Part shown: positions 1 to 40,726 of the stretch, in pieces | Layout: each line of letters starts with the position of its first letter | Numbering within the stretch: the stretch's first letter is position 1 | Assembly: GCA_012861695.1 (NCBI GenBank) | Contig: JAAOOA010000016.1 | Span: 27,586,972 to 27,650,971, forward strand | Origin: Trematomus loennbergii | Lineage: Eukaryota; Chordata; Actinopteri; Perciformes; Nototheniidae | Direction of reading: 5' to 3' | DNA: 64,000 nucleotides | Notes under the pieces: generated by a model | The model's input: the letters and a program-made list of their open reading frames with translations, nothing else | Told to the model about the DNA's origin: nothing | Databases searched by the model: none | Program-made: the position numbers and the translations under genes

Positions 1-800
1 GAAGGGGATGAGCCGACTCTATTTTCTGAGGAAGCTGAGATCCTTCAACGTATGCAGCAAGATGCTGGAGATCTTCTATCAGTCTGTGGTGGCGAGTGCA
101 CTCTTCTTTGCTGCGGTCTGCTGGGGGGGCAGCATCAGAGCCGGTGACACCAGCAGGATCAATAAACTGATCAGGAAAGCTGGGTCAGTCATCGGCATCA
201 AGCTGGACCCCTTTGTAGCTGTGGTGGAGAGGAGGACACTGAACAGGCTGTTGTCCATCATGGATAACCCCACCCATCCTCTCCACCTGCAGCTGGACAG
301 TCAACGGAGCTCCTTCTCCAACAGACTGCTGCAGCTCCTTCTCCAACAGACTGCTGCAGCTCCTTCTCCAACAGACTGCTGCAGCTCCTTCTCCAACAGA
401 CTGCTGCAGCTCCTTCTCCAACAGACTGCTGCAGCTCCTTCTCCAACAGACTGCTGCAGCTCCCCTGTCACAAGGACCGATACTGGAAAACATTCCTGCC
501 CACTCCAATAACACTATACAATAAATCACCTCTGGCTGGAAGAGAACTCTCTGCTCCAGTTTCTCTTGGAATAAAACCACGTTGTACATTTTACTCTATA
601 ATCTGTTCAATATTTATACTCCATATTCCATATATTTTGAATATATATATATATAATATCTGCATGTATATTTTCTATTTCGACATTTATATTTTATTTT
701 TCTTTCTATTCTTGTATATTTTGTTTTATTGTAAAATGCCTTTTATGCTGCTGTAACAATTTCCCAATTTGGGATCAATAAAGTACTATCTATCAATCTA
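1..800 (+). mobile_element. 3' end of a non-LTR (LINE) retrotransposon, truncated by the window edge
   Basis: Positions 8-300 encode the C-terminal part of a LINE reverse-transcriptase polyprotein. The stretch containing IFYQSVVASALFF and AVCWGG is typical of fish jockey/Rex/L2-type ORF2 ends. The frame continues past a minisatellite with LPCHKDRYWKTFLP and LYNKSPLAGREL, the usual end of these proteins. The 3' UTR runs to about 800 and ends in GGGATCAATAAAGTAC followed by a TATC-type simple tail, the usual 3' tail of this LINE class. The copy is dead: the minisatellite throws the frame out and the 5' part is outside the window. The exact clade is not certain from this fragment. Confidence 0.8.
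310..459 (+). repeat. 25-bp minisatellite, six copies, inside the LINE ORF
   Basis: Six consecutive copies of the 25-bp unit starting CTCCTTCTCCAACAGACTGC begin at 310, 335, 360, 385, 410 and 435. The unit exists once in the ancestral coding sequence (SSFSNRLLQ). Because 25 is not a multiple of three, the translated repeat has a period of 25 residues over 75 bp. Five extra units (125 bp) shift the downstream frame. Confidence 0.95.
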
Positions 801-812
801 TACATTACATTA

Positions 813-870
813 TATGTACAGCACTTTGGCTCGACCAAAAATCGCTTTTAAATGTGCTATATAAATAAAA
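813..870 (+). repeat. Short interspersed repeat tail (GCACTTTGG ... TATATAAATAAA)
   Basis: The segment GTACAGCACTTTGGCTCGAC followed by AAATGTGCTATATAAATAAA recurs almost unchanged at 26151-26208. It is a common 3' tail of fish LINE/SINE elements. No protein is encoded here. Confidence 0.6.
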
Positions 871-1302
871 CCTGGCAAATCTCACCAATGGTTCACTGAT
901 TAACTTTTTGCATTTTGTTTGTTTAATTTGTTCCCAAACACTAATGTATGTACTATAAATTCATGATTCAAGTGCTTTCACTCAATACAAGAATCCCTGA
1001 ACAGCATCATTCTTATCAGTACTCTGAGAAAGGAAACAAACATGTCTGTCCTATTTAAGAGCTACCTCTTAGACAGGTGCCCCATAGAGAGCATCCTGAC
1101 CAAGTTTGCACTATTTGTATTGTTGTTGTTGTGTTTCATATTTATTATTTTATGTCTTGTAAATTGCGCTGTTGAGGAACCTGCAATGTAGGTATTTGGA
1201 AAGATCCTGTTCCTTCGCTTTCCAAAAACGTTTTGGCAATTTCTAGTTCTCCATTTTCATCAAACATGATGAATCCTTTACCCCTAGTACACTCTATTGG
1301 AA
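871..1302. other. Intergenic stretch with no recognisable feature
   Basis: AT-rich DNA between the LINE tail and the TTAA element. I see no exon, no RNA gene and no paired terminal repeat here. It may contain old repeat debris. Confidence 0.5.
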
Positions 1303-1682
1303 TTAAAGGTAGGGTAGGTAAGAATGGAGAAACCAGCTCGAGTGCGCTGGAATTTGAAAGTACGCAGCCAGAACAAATCTGCCCCTTCCTTCAGACTTCC
1401 TTACAGAGCCCCTCCTCCAACACACACGAACGCGCACATGACCAATGAGGGCACGAGATAAGTTTGTGCACAGATGGAACGCTGACAGGCAGGTAGGCCA
1501 TCCAGTTATTTTAGCAGGGCCGGCTCAGATGATTGGTCGTGCTTTTTACAGTACTACGGCTTCCACAGATGACATTTTTGTATTTATTGTCAAAGCATGT
1601 AATGTATTCATTGCTATCGGGATGTTAAGAGCATTCCATGGAATATAATGTTTCTTTAGTGAATTACATACCCCACCTTTAA
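1303..1682. mobile_element. TTAA-bounded MITE just past the kif11 stop codon
   Basis: The ends are TTAAAGGTAGGGTAGGTAA at 1303 and, reverse-complemented, TTAAAGGTGGGGTATGTAAT at 1682. This gives imperfect terminal inverted repeats of about 19 bp, bounded by TTAA on both sides. TTAA sites with AAAGG ends are characteristic of Kolobok/T2 and piggyBac-type elements. There is no transposase inside, so it is non-autonomous. It lies 180 bp downstream of the kif11 stop codon, so it may lie in or next to the kif11 3' UTR. Confidence 0.75.
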
Positions 1683-1862
1683 TAAATCACAAAATTATAA
1701 AAACAAGTATAAAATCTCTTTAATTCTACAAGCTACTTGGAAATGTCGAGACAACTACGTTACTAAAACACCACATTTATATTTAGAAGAAAAATACAAA
1801 CATAAAACCAACACAGGAAAGACGATGATAATATGGATTAAGAAGAATATATTTTAAATGTT

Positions 1863-32024
<30,162 letters not shown>

Positions 32025-32231
32025 GGTTGCACTCTTTTCTCTAAAAATAGGTTTGAAAGTAACGGTTACACACCTTAGATGAACATACAAACAATGAAAC
32101 AATAGAGAGACGATATTAAAGCTTTAAAAACATGATAGCTGTTACTATTTAAAGTCAGAAGCGGTTAGCTAAGTGGAAAATAGCATGCTAGGTAGCTCAA
32201 TTCAAATTGCCGTTACTCCATAGCAACTCAC

Positions 32232-32345
32232 CGGCTTATCTTCCTCTCCTTTTATGAATAATCCGCTTTATCCCCAGGAAATAGATTTGTGTTTATTATA
32301 AATCCAACGTCTTCTTCTCTGACAACTTTTTCTCTGCCCTCTGGC
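32232..32345 (-). other. kif11: kif11 non-coding 5' UTR exon (3' border firm, 5' border approximate)
   Basis: On the minus strand the sequence AAGATAAGCCG is followed by GTGAGTTG, a strong donor at 32231. A matching acceptor (CCTATTTTTAG) ends at 32041, 16 bases before the ATG context GCAACCATGG. This gives a 191-bp intron in the 5' UTR. The upstream limit is a guess based on the promoter motifs beyond 32370. Confidence 0.6.
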
Positions 32346-32373
32346 GCTCTGTAACCTCCGACAAGAAAATTAT

Positions 32374-32475
32374 TTCAAACAGTACTTTTAAAATGTTGCT
32401 GAACCAATAAGAGGATAGTAACGGCCAAAAATACGATACCATTGGTCGCAATGAATCACGTGACCGCTTTGGCGC
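32374..32475 (-). promoter_or_regulatory. kif11: kif11 promoter motifs: CHR, two CCAAT boxes, E2F-like site
   Basis: TTTGAA (CHR core) reads on the minus strand at 32374-32379. CCAAT boxes lie at 32404-32408 (plus strand) and 32441-32445 (minus strand), about 37 bp apart. TTTGGCGC, an E2F-type match, is at 32468-32475. CHR plus paired CCAAT boxes is the known layout of G2/M genes controlled by DREAM/MuvB and NF-Y, and human KIF11 belongs to that class. Spacing here is by eye. Confidence 0.55.
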
Positions 32476-32499
32476 GGAGCATCATGGGAAGTTACAGTG

Positions 32500-33037
32500 C
32501 AGAATAAATAACAGACTGTTTCCACTGTGTGGAGACATTTTACTAGAAACTGTTTTTAATTATAACCATAGGCGCCATTACCACTTTTTGAAATGGCCAA
32601 TTCTGTCCCCACCACTGATTAAAAGTATAACTTATAAATGTTCTGAAAAATAGCGTGCATAAAGAAATATAATAAACAAGAACACTGGTTTAAAAATTGG
32701 TTTAAACATTTTGTATGTATTTATTGCAATGTATTATTTACTTTTTTATTATAAGTTTATGTATTATTTTATTGTTATTGTTTTTGTTATTATTTATTTA
32801 AATATGTTATCAATATGAATTATTATTTAATTATTCATTGTTTATGTATTGATATCATTTTTTAAATGTAATTAATTGTATTTTACTTGTCATTTATTTA
32901 TTGTCATTTATTTATTATGATTATTATTATTTTATTTATTATTATTGTATTCATTATTATTTTATATATATTTATAATTTAAATTGTATTTATTATTAGT
33001 ATTCTTTTATTATTTTTATTTATTTTATTATTTTTAT
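32500..33037. other. AT-rich intergenic DNA
   Basis: From 32700 to 33040 it is largely TTATT/ATTTA simple-sequence-like DNA. No gene is seen. Confidence 0.6.
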
Positions 33038-33424
33038 TTAAAGGGGACCTATCATGCAAAATGCACTTTTTTTGTACGTCTTTTATACATGAATATGTGT
33101 CCCCGGTGTTCCAGGGAACTCAACAAGTGTCAGAAAACACAACCCTCTCTATTTTCCTCCTACCCCAAATCTCTAAAAAAGGGACTGCAACGGATCTGAT
33201 CAAAACTGATCAGTCAGGAGGAGACAGCCACGGCCATTGCCGTTCGAAAGCGCTGGAGACGCTGTAGTACATATGCCAGGCCTGTAGGCGGTGCTGTTCT
33301 CACAGAATCAGCCCTTGCAAAAACAGGGATAAAAAAGTGCAAATTGAGCGAAATGAGGCATGGTTAAAATGCATGATCTGTTTGGTATTTTGAAAAAAAT
33401 ATATATATGATAGGTCCACTTTAA
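33038..33424. mobile_element. TTAA-bounded T2-like MITE
   Basis: It starts TTAAAGGGGACCTATCATGC and ends ATGATAGGTCCACTTTAA. The inverted termini are about 18 bp. It is a relative of 19173-19864, shorter and with a different centre. Confidence 0.85.
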
Positions 33425-33592
33425 TAGTTTACCCATGTTTTTTTTTCACGTCCCCCAGAGGTGTTGGGGGCGTCTGTATATATTTATTTTTATTCTAGTT
33501 GTATTTTATATATTTTTAATGAATTTTATAGATAACCATATGGGTTTGTTGATGTTGGTGGAGATACAGTGTGAAACTATCTACCATGCTCA

Positions 33593-33725
33593 GGATTCAA
33601 ACCAACATCCCCATAGCAACACTGGTTGTCATCCCCACAGCAACACTGGTTATCCCACAGCAACACTGGTTGTCATCCCCACAGCAACACTGGTTGGCGG
33701 CTGTCAGCTCTTACCACTGAGCTAT
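33593..33725 (-). mobile_element. tRNA-like SINE head with a 24-bp minisatellite between box A and box B
   Basis: On the minus strand TAGCTCAGTGGTAAGAGC (box A) lies at about 33707-33724 and GGTTTGAATCC (box B) at 33593-33603. Between them are four copies of a 21-24-bp unit beginning CAACCAGTGTTGCTGTGGGG (33602-33697). In a normal tRNA or SINE head the two boxes are 30-60 bp apart. The element beyond box B is not defined. Confidence 0.65.
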
Positions 33726-33735
33726 AGACTTCTAT

Positions 33736-34851
33736 TACCCCTTTCACACCAACGCAACTCCGGTTCAAGCTCCGTGCTAGAGCTTTTCAGGTTCAGAACC
33801 GGTACTTCGGTTTAGCTCCGGCTCTTTTCACACCGCTCAGAGCCCGACTGGTGCTGCCGCTGCTGCGTCATGACGTCACAGTTTACGTCGCTGATTTTCT
33901 CCCCAACGGAGCTCACCACCTCACAACAACAACGGGCCGGGGACTGCGTTGCTTTTAATCATACGAAGCCAGATTAAATTAAATAACGACTTCTCCAACC
34001 TTATACTTTTCTCCAGAGTGCCGTGGTTCATTGTTTATTAATGTGTTTCAGCGGCATTTACCGACCGCTGCAGTGCTGGCTGCTCTTCAACGGGAGTGTA
34101 TTCTCCCGTTAGCTCCGGGTTAGCTCACACGGCTCTAAAGTATTCACTGTCTGACTGTCACACAAGCAGCTGATACATATCCCCAGTTCCCTTTAAGTGA
34201 ATGTGTGTCAGTCTGAATTGACGCTGTTTGGCATCACAACGCTGTTATGAAAGTGTCTCTGGTATAACATGGGTGATGTTAGCATAGCAACCGAAGCTAA
34301 ACTGACTACTTGCTAAGCCGTTTTCTCCAGGCACTTTTTACCGACGTATTTTTCATTATGATTCTACTTGTGATAGTCGGACATGACAACCTGTGCAGCC
34401 CATGTATTGATTCCATCCGATAGCTGCTATAATAACAAACAAACGTCTGCCTGCTCTCCACAATGATCAATAACAGCGAACGGATGGTCAAAGTAAGGTA
34501 CAAATAAACAGAATCACACGAAGCCTGGTTAGTGTTGCCTGACTTTATAAAGTGTGTTTTTTTTTAACAAGTGTGTGGTTGCGTTCTAGTCACTTTGCTC
34601 AGCACTACTGCTTGTTACAACTTTTATTTGCCGTACTCGCCTTAAGTGTTAGCTCAGGTTAATCTCGCCCCCCTCCGACTTAAGCGTGACGTATGCGGTT
34701 CTTGCTTCTACACGGACAACTTTTTGGTGCTCGAAACAAACCGGATTCCGGAGCTTAGAGGCTGCTCCGCTGCGGTGTGAACAGGAAAACCCGGTGCTTT
34801 TCAAGCACCAGCACCGAACCGGCCCCGAAACACCGTTGGTGTGAATGGGTA
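33736..34851. mobile_element. Large MITE with TACCC(C/A)TTCACACCAACG ends
   Basis: It starts TACCCCTTTCACACCAACG and ends CGTTGGTGTGAATGGGTA. CCGGTTC(A/G)-rich subterminal blocks lie at both ends. No transposase inside and no clear target duplication. Confidence 0.7.
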
Positions 34852-35131
34852 GTATGTGAAACACAGAAAAATGATAAAACCAATATATTAAATATTTTCT
34901 TAAATAAAGTTTAAAGCATCCTTTTTTAAAACCTATATTATTTTAGATTGTTATCCATTTATTTTTTTGTTTTAGTGAAACATTTCTTTACTATTTTTAA
35001 TTTTTTAATTGTAAAATTCTTCCAAAAATAATTTTCAAGTTTGTTTTATCATTTTGTTGTACAACAAAACAAATGTCAAATTTTGAAAAAAGTATTTTTT
35101 TTATTATTTAGTTTCTTAAATTCTTATTTAA

Positions 35132-36271
35132 TTGAAAGTGCACCTATCATGCTATTTTTTGGCAATAGCATAGGTCTCAGATATATACAAATATTTAAAA
35201 AATATGTCTATGAAGTGTTTTGCTCAAAATACCAAACAGATCACCCATTCTAGCCATGCCTCATATCCCTCTATTTATCTTCCTGTTTCAAAAGTGCTGA
35301 TTTGGGGTATAAAGCAGTGCAGCGTCGACCTGGATGAGAAGCAGCAGAGGTGACTGATCCTGCTAGATTATGAATGATTGCGCAGTAGATATTTTCTTTA
35401 TTTTTAACATGATAATTGTTGTTGTTTTCAGGCTGGAGGAGACGAGTAAAGATCTTCTGCAGACCCAAGAGAAGCTGACTGAGGAGGAGTTTATCAGCTC
35501 TGAGCTCAGCGAGGCGCAGGAGTCCCTGTACTATACAGCCGGACAGGTACACACTACTTAAAGTGCACCTATTTTTAGGCAATAGCATAGGTCTCAGATA
35601 TATAAAAACATATAAAAAAAATGTCTATGAAGTGTTTTGCTCAAAATACCAAACAGATCACCCATTCTAGCCATGCCTCATATCTCTCTATTTCACTTCC
35701 TGTTTCAAAAGTGCTGATTTTGGGTTATAAAGCTTTAAAAAAAATTAATAAAAAATAAAAAAGGGGGTGGCTGAGCTCATGCGGGACCCGGCAGCTACTG
35801 TCTAAACTAAATACTGCCGTGATGAAACGCCATATCATGGATTATCAAGGATTATTTCTGAAACAGTATGGAGCTCAAAGGCTTTCTCTCTTGCCGGTTA
35901 TACCACAAGGTGAGTTCCTTTTTATTTCCTGCTTCTTCACACATATCTCTCCAGTACAGGTTAGCTCTGAGTGTTAGCGATGCTAATGTAAACATGCACC
36001 GACCATATTACGTCCAAAACAGTCGGGCATTGTTTCTGATAGCAACGTTTCTGATAGGGCCGTGGGTGTAAAGCCAGCCTACATTTCCGATATTACGTCA
36101 TATCGGACGCAAATCTGGATCAGCTCCGTTGTAACCCCGTTTTCAGAGATTTCAGGAAAAGAGAGAGGGTTTTATTTTCTGACGCTGCGTGAGTTCCCCG
36201 ACACACCGGGGACACATATTTATGTATAAAAGACATCAAAAAGTGCATTTTGCATGATAGGTCCCCTTTAA
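35132..36271 (+). mobile_element. Composite T2-like MITE carrying a captured kif11 fragment
   Basis: Read on the minus strand it is a full copy of the 19173-19864 MITE (36271 down to 35555), then kif11 sequence matching 19865-20106 (35313-35554), then a second partial copy of the MITE right end (to about 35132). The outer ends are thus a left terminus (TTAAAGGGGACC) and a right terminus (AGGTGCACTTTCAA, TTAA decayed). The captured part includes the end of exon 13, intron 13, all of exon 14 and its donor. Confidence 0.85.
35313..35554 (+). pseudogene. kif11: Captured kif11 exon 13 end, intron and exon 14
   Basis: The plus strand shows the end of exon 13 (ending at the donor after GAAGCAGCAGAG), a short intron and TTGTTTTCAG, then a complete exon 14 reading LEETSKDLLQTQEKLTEEEF to LYYTAGQ, then GTACAC. 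Over the 115-bp exon there are five differences from the real exon. Three are silent, and two fall in one codon and change Asn to Tyr. Both splice sites are intact. It is a gene fragment, not a second kif11 gene. Confidence 0.9.
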
Positions 36272-36613
36272 GATTAGTGATGTGTCGGTCGCGAACGAGA
36301 CGATTCTTTTGAACGGCTCTTTGATACGAACGAGGGGAACCGAGTCGTGCTTGGTGAGAGCCGTTGTTGTTGTTAATTATTGTAATTATTTTTTTAATTG
36401 AAACAATTCCATATTTATTTATTTTTTCTTGTGTTTATTTATTCCTGTATTCAATTCCACATTTACTGTATTTATACTTTTATTTTTATATTCCTGTATT
36501 TATGCCTTTCTTAATTTTTTACTTATGTCATGTTCTGTCCTCCATACATGTTTGCATAAAGGTACAAATTCCCTCAAAATCACATCACCTTTGGTTGGGC
36601 TTTCGTTTATATG

Positions 36614-37126
36614 TTAAAGGGGACCTATTATGCAAAATCCACTTGTTCATGTCTCTTCTACATCAACATGTGTCCCCTTTGTGTAAAGAGATTCTGAAAG
36701 TTTCAGGAACAAAGATTCTCTCACTTTCTGTCCTGATCCATTTATATAAAAACCTGTCTGAAAATGAGCTGATCAGATTTTGGCCACTTTATGATGTCAT
36801 AACGATGTTTTGGCTTGTGTAACCATTAGCCAATCACCAACCAGGGTAACTCCCCCCCCCCCCACCTTATCACCTGAATCTCCTCCTAGAGCACCATTGA
36901 GTTCTTTTTAACCAAATATCTCTCTTAGAGGGGCGTGGGGAGTGGCTCCTTATTTTCATCTAAAGTAACAGACAGAGACTTTGGAAACAGGGCTGAAACA
37001 GAGGGGATTATGGGATGCTGCAATGATCTGTTTGGTATTTGGAGCCAAACACTTCAGAGACATGTTTTGTATATATCTGAGACCTATAATATATTGATGA
37101 AAAACAGTATAATAGGGGACCTTTAA
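36614..37126. mobile_element. TTAA-bounded T2-like MITE
   Basis: It starts TTAAAGGGGACCTATTATGC and ends TATAATAGGGGACCTTTAA. The inverted ends are about 18 bp. Same family group as 33038 and 19173. Confidence 0.85.
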
Positions 37127-37255
37127 GCAAAAAACTCTTCATTAAACAGCATGGATGTGTAAAAAGAAAAGAACATCAGTATGGAAGCCCATTCCTGCCA
37201 AAAAGGGGGGAAATCCTGTAAGTCAATAAACTGAAAAAAACTAAGATATTATTCT

Positions 37256-38180
37256 GTCAAAGTTTCTCATTATTTTGAGTCAATATCACATTATTTTTGA
37301 TCAACTATATGTCATTTTAAAGTATTTTGAGATGCAAATGTGTTTTTTCTCAAAGTGTTTATATTATAATATTTCGAGATATTAAGTCGTTGTTTTAGAG
37401 ACAATTAGTAACTATTTTCAGATTGTGGGTGTTTTTCAATGTCGAGGACGCTTCTTTGGTAGGACATGTCTTCCGAGTCAGGTCCTTCAGAAGCGAGGCA
37501 AGAATCCTTCCTAGCCTCGGAAAACAAAGAATTGTGGAACAGGCTAACAGGTGTGCAGGTGTGCGTCATAGTGAGGCCCCGCCTTAAATGGAGCTCGATT
37601 TCCGCCAAAGATTTTGGAAATTGCTCCGTGCGCAAAGCATTGTGGGGATTTTAAGAACGCGGAGGATACACATGTGCAGCCTCGAAATTTCCCGCAACGA
37701 AGGACGCCGGCCTCGGTAGAATTCCAAGTATGCTCCTTCGGTGGCACTCAATGACGTAGCATCCTTGAAATAGTGGCTCTGGAGGAGCCTTCCTCGACAT
37801 TGAGAAACACCCAGCAAGTCATTATCTTGAGATACTAAGTTTTTTTATTATGAGATCATAAGTTATCTGAAAATACTTGCTCATTATTTGACAATGATGT
37901 TAACAAACTCAGTAATTATTTTAAGAAAGTTCCTCCTTTTTTCTTATAATAAGTAATTCAGTTAAGTCGTTATTCCGAGGTTTTAAGTAAGTGTTTAAGG
38001 GATTCATTTTGATGTATTAGCTTATTATTTTGAGATAATAAGTCATCATTTTGAAATACAGATATTTTTTTGGCAATCCCAATTGATTATAGTGATAAAC
38101 CAAGTCCTTATTTTACGATATTAAGTCGTTTTTTAAAGATTTTAAGTAATTTTTTCGAGAAACAAAGTCATTAAAATACA
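37256..38180. repeat. Degenerate AT-rich minisatellite, interrupted by a MITE
   Basis: Diverged copies of a roughly 20-bp phrase like AAGTCATTATTTTGAGATA recur from 37256 to 37425 and from 37815 to 38180, with the MITE at 37427-37811 between. Confidence 0.6.
37427..37811. mobile_element. MITE with GGGTGTTTTTCAATGTCGAGGA ends
   Basis: It starts GGGTGTTTTTCAATGTCGAG and ends CTCGACATTGAGAAACACCC, inverted repeats of about 22 bp with one or two mismatches. The target duplication is not resolved. Confidence 0.8.
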
Positions 38181-38439
38181 TGTATACCCAATAAAAGACA
38201 CTTAAAATGAATCTTAATCTAGGAATAAGGATTAGTAACTAAGATAAGAAAAAACAACACTTTTGAAGTAGTCTATAATAACAACCTAGTAAACAAAAAC
38301 ATCTTATTGTGCTATATGGATGTTATGTTAAATGTTTGTTGTTTGTTTTTCATGTATTGTGTCTTCATATGTGTCTGTTGATGTTACACATGGAGGTGCT
38401 GTGAAGCTAATCAAATTTCAGACTTGATCTGACCATTAA

Positions 38440-38472
38440 AGTATTATCGTATCGTATCGTATTATCGTATAT
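38440..38472. repeat. Short (ATCGT)n repeat
   Basis: Several units of TATCG/TATTATCG in tandem. No other feature. Confidence 0.7.
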
Positions 38473-38604
38473 TAACATTATATCACTATTATTATTATGT
38501 TTCAGGAAAATGAAGTGAGCAGCCATCCATCTGCTGAGGACCGTCCGCCCACGCAGCCCCCCGAGGAGGAGAGGGGGTTGCCCTTTCTGCTCCACTGGAA
38601 ACCC

Positions 38605-38617
38605 CTTTAACACACAC

Positions 38618-38655
<38 letters not shown>

Positions 38656-38667
38656 ACACCACACACA

Positions 38668-38708
<41 letters not shown>

Positions 38709-38790
38709 ACACACAGAGAGAGACACACACACACACACACATACACACACACACACACCACACACACACACGCACACATACACACTCACA
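38605..38790. repeat. Imperfect (CA)n microsatellite
   Basis: CA repeat with CCA, AGAG and CATA interruptions. Open frames here are repeat translations. Confidence 0.95.
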
Positions 38791-39565
38791 ACATTTATTT
38801 TTCCACATATAACACACATATACTGCAATGCACAGACTGAGAACGAAATTCAAACACGAAGGACACACACACATTCACTCACACACAAATACTTGTATTA
38901 CTCTCGATGAACACACACACATATGCAAGAACACACACACTTTATCATTTTCAATCTATAACAAATATACATATACACACCAACACAAACACACTTTCTC
39001 CATCAACATTGAAAACCATGTTTTCCTGGATGTTTTGATCGTGACTATTTCTGATAAAAACATCCAACTCTTTAAAACAGCTTGTCTTCATCTCAAATCT
39101 TCTTTAAATCAATTGAAATAATGACACTTAGTTTTCAGGGTTTGTACAAAGTTTGGAATATGTTTATTTTTAACAATATTGTTTATTTTTTTGGGGTCAC
39201 CGTGTAGGCATACAGGGACTGTCAGAGGCTGAGATACATAATTGTGAAAATCTGACATTTTACTGCATGATGAATACTTTTACGTAAGTATGGAAGATGC
39301 AGGACCCAGGGCCGGTTTTTGGCATAGGGCGCCAGATCTGGGGAGGGAGCTGCGCTGGAAGCTCTGAGAGGGAAAAAAACATTTTTGACCGTTGGTGCTC
39401 ATCCTAATTTTCGGCCTAGATGTAACAACATTCATAATTAAGTAAATGTAACACCCTTTTCACCCCGGTTACACGTTTCATTTGCCCTGTACGATGGGCG
39501 CTGTAAGTGATGAAAGTAGGGGTGTTTATCAGGCGCCCGCAGCTCACAGCCAAAGCGAGTGAGCG
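38791..39565. other. Intergenic, no gene seen
   Basis: CA-rich at first, then ordinary sequence. GGCCGGTTTTTGGCATAGGG near 39310 resembles a common fish repeat start, but no partner end was found. Confidence 0.45.
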
Positions 39566-39792
39566 AGCGAGGGAGAGAGAGAGGGAGAGAGGGAGAGAGG
39601 GAGAGAGAGAGGGAGAGAGGGAGGGAGAGAGAGAGGGAGAGAGGGAGAGAGGGAGGGAGAGAGAGAGGGAGAGAGAGAGGGAGAGAGGGAGAGAGGGAGA
39701 GAGGGAGAGAGAAGAGAGAGAGAGAGAGGGAGAGAGGGAGGAGGAGAGAGAGAGAGAGAGGGAGGGAGAGAGAGAGGGAGAGAGAGAGAGGG

Positions 39793-39859
<67 letters not shown>

Positions 39860-39990
39860 GGAGGGAGAGAGAGAGGGAGAGGGGAGGGAGAGAGAGAGGG
39901 AGAGAGAGAGAGGAGAGAGAGAGAGTGAGAGAGGGAGAGAGGGAGAGAGAGAGAGAGGGAGGGAGAGAGGAGGGAGAGAGGGAGAGAGGG
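39566..39990 (+). repeat. Polypurine GA/GGGA tract of about 425 bp
   Basis: Nearly uninterrupted GAGAGGGAGAGA-type sequence with purines only on the plus strand apart from one GTGAG. It has a marked mirror-repeat character. Long SLSL/RERE frames here are not proteins. Confidence 0.97.
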
Positions 39991-40494
39991 TACAGCACAT
40001 GCAGCTCAAAGTGCTTTACAAAATGACACAAGTTAAAAACAAACAAGAAAACAAAAATTCCCCTCAGATTATTTGTTAAGAAATTTAAACGGTTCATGCA
40101 GCAAAATATATATCAGGTTAATGACACAAGGAGGAACAATGTATGATAACACAATTAAATGAATAATGGTTTCTCTCTGACGGATAAGACACAAGACACC
40201 TGAGTCGATGCAGCAATATAACGCCATAAAACAAAGTCATCTATTTACATAAGTCTGGAAGATGCAGGACCTTTATCAGTACTTGTATCTAAATACTTCC
40301 CCCTCTACTGCTTCTACCTTCATATGTATAGTATTGTACACATCTATGTACTACAACACCTCGGGCCTCCGTCAGAGAAACGTCTCTCTGTTTCAATCTG
40401 CTGTCCTGCAAAAAATCCACTTCATTACCATAACAATTTTAACTGCGAGGGTGGAAGCAAAGTGAGGTGGGAACAATCGTATTGTTTCTCACCC

Positions 40495-40530
<36 letters not shown>

Positions 40531-40726
40531 TTTGTCATTGGCAGCCCACTCGGACCCCGGGTGATGATGACCCTTTCCGGAGGCGAGGCAGGAACCGGGT
40601 GACTCTTCTCTCGCACCGTCAAACGCTCCAGAAGCTTCTCTGATCGTATCCTTTTTCCGTTTCTCCCTCCATCTCTCAGGAGAGCCGAGGAGGAGGACGC
40701 CCGACGCACGATTCCTCTCCCTAAAG

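Noticed and set aside
33605..33697. CRISPR-like array
   Set aside because: Units of 21-24 bp are directly adjacent with no spacers, in a vertebrate genome. It is a minisatellite.
35370..35561. A second kif11 gene on the plus strand
   Set aside because: Only the end of exon 13, one intron and exon 14 are present, framed by MITE ends. It is a captured fragment.
39416..40109. About 200-codon SLSL/RERE frames
   Set aside because: Translations of the GA/GGGA polypurine tract.
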